Source of the DNA: JAJUJL01 sp041736465
GTDB taxonomy: Bacteria; Chloroflexota; Anaerolineae; Anaerolineales; UBA4823
DNA length: 5,056 bases
Assembly: GCA_041736465.1 (NCBI GenBank)
Contig: JBGSTO010000638.1
Coordinates: 1 to 5,056, forward strand
Reading direction: 5' to 3'
In this document: positions 1 through 5,056 of the stretch, in pieces
How the letters are laid out: each line of letters starts with the position of its first letter
How positions within the stretch are numbered: position 1 is the first letter of the stretch
The notes under the pieces: generated by a model
The model's database searches: none
What the model was told of the DNA's origin: nothing
The model's input: only the letters and a program-made list of their open reading frames with translations
Made by a program: the position numbers and the translations under genes

Positions 1-180
1 GGTCTGGCGGGCCTGGAGGCGGAGATCAAGGCGGGGCGCCTGAATCCAACCGGGCAGCGCATCGTTGCGGTGTGTACGGGGCACGGCTTGAAGGATCCGG
101 ATATCATCACCCGCAGCATGACCCCTGCTCGCGTGCTTCCCCCGGACCTGGCAGCCCTGGAAGATGCCCTGGCAGGATAG
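1..180 (+). CDS. thrC: Threonine synthase, C-terminal fragment (5' end outside window)
   Basis: This frame is open from the first base and ends at TAG 178-180, giving 59 visible residues. The diagnostic stretch is VCTGHGLKDPDII (about residues 29-41 of the fragment), which matches the conserved C-terminal TGHGLKDPD block of threonine synthases. That enzyme is a cytoplasmic, PLP-dependent fold-type II enzyme that converts O-phosphohomoserine to threonine in the last step of threonine synthesis. The catalytic lysine and the PLP phosphate-binding loop lie upstream of the window and cannot be checked. The tail ends with a short acidic helix (LAALEDALAG), as is common in the family. No convincing terminator follows it, so transcription may read into the PspC gene 95 bp downstream. 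The family call is fairly sure. A threonine synthase-like paralogue cannot be excluded from 59 residues. Confidence 0.85.
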   Translation, partial: GLAGLEAEIKAGRLNPTGQRIVAVCTGHGLKDPDIITRSMTPARVLPPDLAALEDALAG

Positions 181-275
181 AAGTCCTGTAAGCCGGCGAA
201 ACCAGTATGCAACCCGCAGGCACATAGAGCGTATATCTATTTATACCAAAGAGATTTACCACAAGGAGTGCTGCA
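181..275 (+). promoter_or_regulatory. Gap between thrC and the PspC gene, with an AT-rich candidate promoter
   Basis: The second half of this 95-bp gap is clearly richer in A+T than its surroundings. Around 231-246 it reads GTATATCTATTTATAC, which contains several -10-like hexamers and a 5-bp inverted repeat (231-235 with 242-246). I could not find a good -35 hexamer (TTGACA-like) at the right distance, so a sigma-70 promoter is only a possibility. The short inverted repeat could instead be a weak operator or chance. No rho-independent terminator for thrC is visible here. Confidence 0.25.
263..268 (+). promoter_or_regulatory. Ribosome binding site of the PspC gene
   Basis: AAGGAG lies 7 nt before the ATG at 276. 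This near-perfect Shine-Dalgarno sequence fixes the start of the PspC-domain gene. It also argues against the overlapping upstream reading frame that begins at 164. Confidence 0.8.
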
Positions 276-521
276 ATGGATCAATCCAAACGTCTATATC
301 GTTCCCGGAAAGAACGCATGGTCGGCGGCGTGTGCGGTGGGATAGGTGAGTATTTCAATATCGATCCGACCCTGGTGCGCCTTTTGTTTGTGGTCTTCGC
401 CCTGACCGGCGGCTCTGGTGTGCTGGCTTACCTGGTCTTCTTGATCGTCGTTCCAGAAGAGCCGTTCGATGCGCCGCAGTCACCGCCTGAAACCCCGGCA
501 TCCGAATCTCCGGAAGAATAA
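276..521 (+). CDS. Small PspC-domain membrane protein
   Basis: This 81-residue protein is almost entirely one PspC domain. Residues 5-17 (KRLYRSRKERMVG) are basic. They are followed by the signature GGVCGGIGEYFNIDPTLVR (17-35) and a hydrophobic stretch of about 36-59 that should cross the membrane. The last 20 residues are Pro- and acid-rich (PQSPPETPASESPEE), probably a disordered tail. PspC proteins are inner-membrane proteins; in enterobacteria PspC works with PspB to sense envelope stress and relieve PspA inhibition. Many bacteria have stand-alone short PspC-domain proteins of unknown partner, and this is one of those: no pspA, pspB or pspF homologue is visible nearby. The start is set by AAGGAG 7 nt upstream. 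The gene ends 4 nt before a strong hairpin terminator. The domain call is secure, while a role in envelope stress is inferred from the family only. Confidence 0.9.
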   Translation: MDQSKRLYRSRKERMVGGVCGGIGEYFNIDPTLVRLLFVVFALTGGSGVLAYLVFLIVVPEEPFDAPQSPPETPASESPEE

Positions 522-525
522 TTCG

Positions 526-565
526 TGAATCAAAAACGGGTGGTTTTCCACCCGTTTTTGATTCA
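526..565. terminator. Bidirectional rho-independent terminator between convergent genes
   Basis: This is a perfect 18-bp inverted repeat: arm 526-543 pairs with 548-565 around a TTTT loop (544-547). The core GC-rich stem (ACGGGTGG/CCACCCGT) is flanked by A5 (532-536) on the left and T5 (555-559) on the right. A U-tract therefore follows the GC stem whichever strand is transcribed. The hairpin begins 4 nt after the PspC stop codon. Its other arm starts exactly with the TGA stop codon (565-563) of the minus-strand HAD-like gene. It should end both transcription units. Confidence 0.95.
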
Positions 566-1705
566 GGCTCCAACTGCGTGCGTCAGCCTGGCGTGCAGGG
601 CCTGGTACCCCTGGGCTGCCTGCTCGGGCGTGGGCAAAGATGCTTCATCCGGTTTGTCGGACAGCCCGAACAGCAGCGCCCCGCGCCGCTTCCACTGCAA
701 GGCTTGCAGGCGCACTTCCTGGGTGAGCACGATTTCCTGCTCCAGCAGGATCTGCAGCGGGGTCTCGCCGGGCAGGTGTCCCAGCCGGTTTACCGTTTCT
801 AAATATTCGTTGCGGCGAAAAGACTTAAACGGTGTAGGGTCGCCGCGGCGCACGTTGGCATAAATTTCGCTGTGCACCTGGGCCAAACCGGGTGACAGCT
901 TTTTCTGCTGCGCTTCCACTGTCTCAATGAACTGGTGAAAGGATGCCAGGCGCCCGGCGCGCACGTCGGCGACGACAGCTCCCAGTTTATACAGACCGCT
1001 GCCCAATATCAGGCAGATATAGGCCAGATAATCCTGGTTGTCGGCGGTGAATGGGTGGAATTCCATCTGCTTCAACTGGTCGTAGGCTGTTTGGAACGCG
1101 CTGGTATCGAACGCCACGCCCAGCAGCCCGGCAACAGTGCGGCGAACCGCCAGCACGCGCGCCTGGTCGATCACCTGATCGTTGCGCCCGCGTGCGCCCA
1201 GGGCGGTCTTATCCAGATCGACGACCACAGCCGTGTGTTCATCGATGGGAAACTCGTGTTCGGCGCAGTGGCGGTCAAACTGCTCTAGCAGCTGCCACCG
1301 GTTTGCCAGGTAGAGCTGTCCACCACCGGGTGCGGTGGTAATTTTCGCCTCGGCAGGCTCATTCGCCCGGTCTGCGCCGATGAAAGCCAACCCCTCCCAG
1401 CCGCCAGCCTGGCACAAGTTGGCGAAAGCGGTACTGTCGTTCAGAAAGGTATCGCCCACGAAGACCAGCCGTTTCAATTGACCCTTGGGAATATCCTGCC
1501 TGCGGGCGGTTTCCAGCAGATAGACCACCACTCGGGCATAGTCTGCCTGGCTCTTGCGGGGGATAACCCCTGGCGGCAGGCTGGCGTGGCGGGCGGATTC
1601 TGCCAGCCCAGGCAGGCTGGCATCCACAGGGTCCAGGTTGCGGTAAACGATGCGGTCGCCCAAAAACTCAGATACCGCGCTGAGCCCATATACTTTCAGA
1701 CTCAT
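563..1705 (-). CDS. HAD-like predicted phosphohydrolase with unusual motif order
   Basis: I see a 380-residue soluble protein with no signal peptide or membrane segment. Three stretches look like haloacid dehalogenase (HAD) superfamily motifs. LVFVGDTFLND (80-90) resembles motif IV (GDxxxND after a beta strand). AVVVDLDKTALG (159-170) resembles motif I (DxDxT, with D163 as candidate nucleophile and D165 as candidate acid/base). GALLFGLSDKPDEA (342-355) resembles motif II (hydrophobic strand then S/T, often followed by NKP), with K351 a possible motif III lysine. Normal HAD order is I, II, III, IV; here IV comes first. Between 170 and 340 lies a long, mostly helical region that could be a cap. 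The start at 1705 is preferred over an in-frame ATG at 1786. It overlaps the aminotransferase stop in TAATG and has GGAG 8 nt upstream, and the extra 27 residues would lie wholly inside the aminotransferase gene. It is last in the operon and its stop codon sits inside the terminator hairpin. Substrate unknown; a Mg-dependent phosphatase is the best guess. Confidence 0.65.
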   Translation of the reverse strand: MSLKVYGLSAVSEFLGDRIVYRNLDPVDASLPGLAESARHASLPPGVIPRKSQADYARVVVYLLETARRQDIPKGQLKRLVFVGDTFLNDSTAFANLCQAGGWEGLAFIGADRANEPAEAKITTAPGGGQLYLANRWQLLEQFDRHCAEHEFPIDEHTAVVVDLDKTALGARGRNDQVIDQARVLAVRRTVAGLLGVAFDTSAFQTAYDQLKQMEFHPFTADNQDYLAYICLILGSGLYKLGAVVADVRAGRLASFHQFIETVEAQQKKLSPGLAQVHSEIYANVRRGDPTPFKSFRRNEYLETVNRLGHLPGETPLQILLEQEIVLTQEVRLQALQWKRRGALLFGLSDKPDEASLPTPEQAAQGYQALHARLTHAVGA

Positions 1706-2880
1706 TATCTGGGCTCCAGCCTGGCAAAAAAGTCTGCTATCAGCTCCAGAGCGTGGTCGATGATATCCGGAGCGGTGGCATAGCACAGGCGCAGGTAGCC
1801 TTCGCCGTAATGGCCGAAGTCGGTGCCTGCCAGCACCGCCACACCGGCTTCATCCATCAAGCGGCGGGCGATTTCTTTGGAAGGCAGGCCAAAGGATTTG
1901 ATATTCGGGAAGACATAGAACGCCCCCTGGGGAGTCTGGCAGCGCATGCCGGGGATGCTGTTCAGCCCGGCAACCATGCGGTCGCGGCGGCGCTGGTATT
2001 CCTCCACCACCTGGTCGACCATCTCCTGGCTGCCGGTCAGTGCTTCGATGCCGGCAACCTGGGTGAAGGTGGCCGTGCAGCCTACCGAGTGGGTCAGCAG
2101 CAGGTCGACGCGCTTTGCCAGGGCTTCGGGCATGATACCATAGCCCAGGCGCCAGCCGGTCATCGCATAGGTCTTGGAAAAACCATCCACGATGATGGTG
2201 CGTTCCTGCATGCCGGGCAATGTGGCAATGCTGGGTACCTGCAGTCCATCGTAAGCCAGGCGGGCATAGATCTCGTCGGACATCACCCAGGCGTCGTAGC
2301 GCCTGGCGGCTGCCGCGATGTGTTCCAGGTCTGCCAGCGGCATCACCCCGCCGGTCGGGTTGGCGGGTGAATTCAGGATGATCAGGCGGGTTTTGGGTCC
2401 CACACGGTCATCGAATGCCTGCAGGTCGAAGGAAAAGCTGTTTTCTTCTTTGAGCGGCACCGGCACCGGCTCGCCGCCCGCAACACCGATCATGGCTGAA
2501 TAGGTTGGAAAGCCGGGGTTGGGATAGATCACCTCATCGCCCGGGTTGATCAGCGCCAGCGTGGGGAAGAACAGCCCCGGCTTCGCTCCTGGACCGACGA
2601 TCACCTGCTCGGGGCGAATGTCCAGGTCGCGGCGCCGCCCGGCGTCTTCGGCGATAACCTTGCGCAGCGCGGGCACCCCGGCGGGCGGGTTGTAGCGGGT
2701 ATAGCCTTCCTGAATGGCTTTCATGCCGCGCTGGCTGATGTGCGGGAAGGTGGGGAAGTCCGGCTGCCCGATCTCCAGGTGGATGATCTTGCGCCCTTCG
2801 GCCTCCAGGGCCTGGGCGCGCGCCAGCACGGCGTAGGCGCCCTCCGCTTCCAGATGTTGTACGCGCTCTGCAAAGCTCAT
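1705..2880 (-). CDS. PLP-dependent aminotransferase, class I/II (aspartate aminotransferase-like)
   Basis: The protein is 391 residues, the usual length for subgroup I aminotransferases of fold-type I (COG0436-like), which are cytoplasmic dimers that move amino groups between amino acids and 2-oxo acids. All key residues are visible: N174 in NSPANPTGG, D202 and Y205 in SDEIYARLAY, the Schiff-base lysine K236 in GFSKTYAMTGWRLGYG, R244 for the PLP phosphate, and R364 in YLRLCYA for the substrate alpha-carboxylate. The N-terminal block HLEIGQPDFPTF (34-45) is the usual substrate-binding segment. Aspartate, aromatic, alanine, LL-diaminopimelate and methionine-type enzymes share these motifs, so the substrate cannot be set from sequence alone. 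The ATG at 2880 has AGGAG (2892-2896) 11 nt upstream. The gene begins 27 bp after the dCTP deaminase stop and overlaps the next gene by one base. It looks intact. Confidence 0.93.
   Translation of the reverse strand: MSFAERVQHLEAEGAYAVLARAQALEAEGRKIIHLEIGQPDFPTFPHISQRGMKAIQEGYTRYNPPAGVPALRKVIAEDAGRRRDLDIRPEQVIVGPGAKPGLFFPTLALINPGDEVIYPNPGFPTYSAMIGVAGGEPVPVPLKEENSFSFDLQAFDDRVGPKTRLIILNSPANPTGGVMPLADLEHIAAAARRYDAWVMSDEIYARLAYDGLQVPSIATLPGMQERTIIVDGFSKTYAMTGWRLGYGIMPEALAKRVDLLLTHSVGCTATFTQVAGIEALTGSQEMVDQVVEEYQRRRDRMVAGLNSIPGMRCQTPQGAFYVFPNIKSFGLPSKEIARRLMDEAGVAVLAGTDFGHYGEGYLRLCYATAPDIIDHALELIADFFARLEPR
1714..1717 (-). promoter_or_regulatory. Ribosome binding site of the HAD-like gene, inside the aminotransferase gene
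   Basis: On the minus strand GGAG lies 8 nt before the ATG at 1705-1703. The site is inside the last codons of the aminotransferase gene, whose TAA stop (1707-1705) shares its last A with the ATG. This supports the start at 1705 and suggests translational coupling of the two genes. Confidence 0.6.
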
Positions 2881-2891
2881 TGGATTTTATT

Positions 2892-2896
2892 CTCCT
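2892..2896 (-). promoter_or_regulatory. Ribosome binding site of the aminotransferase gene
   Basis: On the minus strand AGGAG lies 11 nt before the ATG at 2880, within the 27-bp gap after the dCTP deaminase stop. The spacing is slightly long but usable. The gap has no room for a terminator plus a promoter, which supports cotranscription with the upstream gene. Confidence 0.65.
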
Positions 2897-2907
2897 GTGC
2901 CCTGCGA

Positions 2908-3462
2908 TTACAGCTTGGGCAGCACAATCGATTGCTGGCTTTGATATTTGCCTTTTTTGTCCGCGTAGGATACTTCACACGTTTCGTCGGCCTCGAAGAA
3001 CAGTACCTGAGCGATGCCTTCGTTGGCGTAAATTTTCGCCGGCAGCGGGGTGGTATTGGAGATCTCCAGGGTGACGTAGCCTTCCCATTCCGGCTCGAAG
3101 GGCGTCACGTTGACGATGATGCCGCAGCGCGCATAGGTGGATTTCCCCAAACAAACCGTTAATACCGAGCGCGGGATGCGGAAATACTCGATGGTGCGCG
3201 CCAGGGCAAATGAATTTGGCGGAATGACGCACACCTCGCCGGTGAAATCCACCATCGATTTTGGATCGAAGTTTTTAGGGTCAACGATCGCCGAGTGCAC
3301 ATTGGTGAAGATCTTGAACTCATTGGCTACTCGGATGTCATACCCGTAGGATGAGACGCCAAACGAGATGACCCCGTTGCGAATCTGGCGGTCTTCGAAG
3401 GGCTCGATCATGCGGTGCTCGAGCGCCATCTTGCGAATCCAGTGGTCAGGTTTCAGTCCCAT
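2908..3462 (-). CDS. dcd: dCTP deaminase
   Basis: This 184-residue protein belongs to the dUTPase/dCTP deaminase trimeric fold. It should convert dCTP to dUTP plus ammonia in the cytoplasm, feeding dUMP and then dTMP synthesis. The N-terminus (KPDHWIRKMALEHRMIEPF) and SSYGYDIRVAN (37-47) are typical. The active-site strand GKSTYARCGIIVNVTPFEP (106-124) supplies S108 and R112. The catalytic glutamate is E133 in GYVTLEISN, aligning with E138 of the E. coli enzyme. The C-terminal GKYQSQQ (171-177) is the nucleotide-closing tail. This GKSTYARCG form differs from the E. coli RSSLARLG form and resembles the type common in alphaproteobacteria and many other phyla. Some Dcd proteins also hydrolyse dUTP (bifunctional DCD-DUT), and I cannot rule that in or out. 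The ATG at 3462 has TTAGGAG 6 nt upstream (3469-3475), which fixes the start. Intact. Confidence 0.95.
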   Translation of the reverse strand: MGLKPDHWIRKMALEHRMIEPFEDRQIRNGVISFGVSSYGYDIRVANEFKIFTNVHSAIVDPKNFDPKSMVDFTGEVCVIPPNSFALARTIEYFRIPRSVLTVCLGKSTYARCGIIVNVTPFEPEWEGYVTLEISNTTPLPAKIYANEGIAQVLFFEADETCEVSYADKKGKYQSQQSIVLPKL

Positions 3463-3468
3463 GCGGCT

Positions 3469-3475
3469 CTCCTAA
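3469..3475 (-). promoter_or_regulatory. Ribosome binding site of dcd
   Basis: On the minus strand TTAGGAG lies 6 nt before the ATG at 3462, in the 39-bp gap after the CapA-like gene. It confirms this start over the internal ATGs at codons 12 and 18. No terminator hairpin is seen in the gap, so dcd is probably cotranscribed with the CapA-like gene. Confidence 0.75.
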
Positions 3476-3501
3476 GTGATAATAAGTCGTGGCGAATTGT
3501 A

Positions 3502-5056
3502 TCACCACCCACTGGCATTGAACACAGCACGCAGCAGGTCGATGCGCTCGCCTTCATTCATCGGTCTCGCGCGTGCATAATCAACGAACATGATCGGCAG
3601 CAGCTCGACCCCCAGGTAGTGCCCGTTATAGAATGTATGCCGGTCGATGAACCCCTGGCGCGTCGCCAGGCTGATATCGTACTGGTCGAAGTACAGATTG
3701 CCCAGACCGTAGTGGATGAAGGAAGATCCCAAAAACTCGATCCCCTGCGGCTGGTGCGCCTGGCTGCCGCTGACGATCACCGCTCCGGCCTGGGCAGCGG
3801 CGCGGAAATCACGCTCCTGGTTGGGCTGCGCCCGGTAGGTGTAGTACTCATAGTGTTGGAAGGTAGCAATCGGCAGATAGCCCTGCTGCTGCAAGTCCTG
3901 GATGGCGCCGGGCAGCCAATCGCCGCTGCACGGGGCTGCGCCGGGGCGGCTGGGTCCGGCAGCCGCCAGCCCTTTGCCGTTGCAGCCGATAAACGCCAGG
4001 CGGTTGCCGTTATGTTCGACAATCGCCGCCTGGCGCCCTTCCTGAAGGTCTGCGCCGCCACCGTAATACTTCCAGCCGCGCTCCTGGTACAGCTTCAGGG
4101 TATACAGCATGGCCTGCGCGCCCCAATCCTGGAAGTGATCGCCGGTCAGCTCGATCACGTCGGCGCCGGAGGCTTCCAGCAGCTCGATGTAGCGCGTATC
4201 GCTGCAGAAAGTCAACCCAACCTGGGATGGGTTAGGATAAGGGCAGTTTTCAGCGAACGGCACCTCGTTGCTGATGTGGGTGATGTCGGCCTCTCGCAGC
4301 CAATCGCCGATATCTTTGGCAGGGTAGGTGATGCCGCGCCGTTCCATGGTATAGGCTGTGGCGCGCACCAGGGCAGTCACCCCGGTCATCGCCAGCGTGG
4401 TCAGGCGGGATGGGTCGCGGTTGGTAACCGGCAGTTCCAGCGCCGGCATTCCGCCCTGGGCGGCAAGCACGGGGCCGGGCTGGATGCTGAGTGGCAGGGT
4501 GAGGGCGTACGCAGCCGGGTCGAAGTTTTTGCGCAGCGGCGACTGCCCATCCACCTCCAGCACCTTCCAGCGCGGCTCGATTTCGGAGAAGGGGATGATG
4601 GCATATGCCGGGCGGTGTTCCCAGGCATGCGCCAGCAGCTCGGCGCCACCAGGGTCGATTCTCTGCACCGCGCCTTCTGCCGGCGGACCCCATAGGATGC
4701 TCAATGCCCACAGCGTGTCTTGGCTGACCAAAAGCGGTTGACCGGCAAAAATGCCCTGCGCCTGCCCGCTCCAGGCCTGGCGGATGTCTTGCGCGGCAGC
4801 CCCTTGCACCTGGGTGGGGAACGGCGCTGCCAGAGCGTAGATCCAGCGGATATCGGGCTCGCCGCTCGCCAATTCGATCTTGACCCCCGCGTGATTTACG
4901 TCGCCTCCGGGGATGCCCTCGAAGTCACGGTCAATGGCAAGCGCCGCCACCAGCTCCGCCGGCAGGGGCGCCGGGCTCCACACCGACAGCCGCTTCGGGG
5001 CAGGGGAGGTGGGCGTGGGCGCTGGGGTGGGTGTGGGCGGCGATGGCTGGAACGGC
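3502..5056 (-). CDS. CapA-like protein with N-terminal substrate-binding-like region (5' end outside window)
   Basis: The frame stays open to the right edge, giving about 517 visible residues. The GTG at 4983 is probably internal, because the codons before it encode a Pro/Thr/Ala-rich linker (PTPTPAPTPTSPAPK). Such linkers usually follow a lipoprotein or signal anchor, so I infer an extracytoplasmic protein whose signal lies outside the window. Residues below count from that GTG. Residues 5-170 resemble a periplasmic binding-protein-like region (LAAPFPTQVQG at 51-61, AYAIIPFSEIEPRWKVLEVDG at about 126-146). Residues 194-435 match the CapA (PGA_cap) metallophosphatase-like fold: SNEVPF (238-243), ADVIELTGDHFQDWG (274-288), QHYEYY (376-381), SGSQAHQPQG (405-414) and YGLGNLYFD (425-433). 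CapA acts in poly-gamma-glutamate capsule production in Bacillus, but many CapA-domain proteins have unknown roles, and no capB or capC is nearby. The expected GD metal-binding start is TGV here (200-202). The CapA call is good; the function is not known. Confidence 0.8.
   Translation of the reverse strand, partial: PFQPSPPTPTPAPTPTSPAPKRLSVWSPAPLPAELVAALAIDRDFEGIPGGDVNHAGVKIELASGEPDIRWIYALAAPFPTQVQGAAAQDIRQAWSGQAQGIFAGQPLLVSQDTLWALSILWGPPAEGAVQRIDPGGAELLAHAWEHRPAYAIIPFSEIEPRWKVLEVDGQSPLRKNFDPAAYALTLPLSIQPGPVLAAQGGMPALELPVTNRDPSRLTTLAMTGVTALVRATAYTMERRGITYPAKDIGDWLREADITHISNEVPFAENCPYPNPSQVGLTFCSDTRYIELLEASGADVIELTGDHFQDWGAQAMLYTLKLYQERGWKYYGGGADLQEGRQAAIVEHNGNRLAFIGCNGKGLAAAGPSRPGAAPCSGDWLPGAIQDLQQQGYLPIATFQHYEYYTYRAQPNQERDFRAAAQAGAVIVSGSQAHQPQGIEFLGSSFIHYGLGNLYFDQYDISLATRQGFIDRHTFYNGHYLGVELLPIMFVDYARARPMNEGERIDLLRAVFNASGW

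Noticed and set aside
173..188. Short inverted repeat CAGGA/TCCTG spanning the threonine synthase stop codon, possible terminator
   Set aside because: The stem is only 5 bp and no T-tract follows, so it does not support a terminator.
1575..1621. Direct repeat of 11 bp (GGCAGGCTGGC at 1575-1585 and 1611-1621)
   Set aside because: It is in frame, encodes the same short ASLP peptide twice in the HAD-like protein, and is of a size and composition expected by chance in GC-rich coding sequence.
1753..2370. Open frame of 205 codons on the + strand opposite the aminotransferase
   Set aside because: The minus frame holds every catalytic residue of an aminotransferase. The + frame is compositionally odd and has no recognisable motif.
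3415..4695. Long open frame of 426 codons on the + strand opposite the CapA-like gene
   Set aside because: It is a shadow of the minus-strand gene, common in GC-rich DNA. Its translation shows no recognisable domain, whereas the minus frame has clear CapA motifs.
4981..4983. GTG as the start codon of the CapA-like gene
   Set aside because: The frame stays open to the window edge and upstream codons encode a typical Pro/Thr linker. No ribosome binding site precedes the GTG, so the true start lies outside the window.
4996..5047. G/T-rich low-complexity stretch at the right edge, possible repeat element
   Set aside because: It is explained by codons for the Pro/Thr/Ala linker read on the minus strand.

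Overview
The window looks like GC-rich bacterial chromosome. A member of the Chloroflexota (Anaerolineae-like) is my best guess. This is inferred from the overall character of the proteins and the Pro/Thr-rich linker before the CapA-like domain; no rRNA or marker gene is present to prove it. The genes are ordinary housekeeping and envelope genes, tightly packed. There is no sign of mobile elements, CRISPR arrays, tRNA or rRNA, and no stretch over 300 bases lacks a gene.

Layout: the + strand holds the last 59 codons of a threonine synthase (1-180), a 95-bp AT-richer gap, and a small PspC-domain membrane protein (276-521). The minus strand carries a four-gene run, read right to left. It starts with a CapA-like protein that runs off the right edge (3502-5056), followed by dCTP deaminase (2908-3462), a class I/II PLP aminotransferase (1705-2880) and a HAD-like protein of unassigned function (563-1705). 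The two transcription units converge on a perfect 18-bp hairpin at 526-565. The hairpin has A5/T5 tracts placed so that it should terminate transcription from both sides.

The minus-strand genes are spaced 39 bp, 27 bp and -1 bp apart (a TAATG stop/start overlap), so they are very likely one operon. Its members do not form one textbook pathway: an envelope-associated CapA-like metallophosphatase-fold protein, a pyrimidine deoxynucleotide enzyme, an amino acid aminotransferase and a predicted phosphohydrolase. The tightest link is between the aminotransferase and the HAD-like protein.

The most unusual item is the HAD-like protein. Its recognisable HAD motifs occur in the order IV - I - II/III instead of I - II - III - IV, which suggests a circular permutation or a divergent two-part architecture. 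The CapA-like protein is also notable: it lacks the usual first Asp metal ligand and appears fused to an N-terminal substrate-binding-protein-like region.
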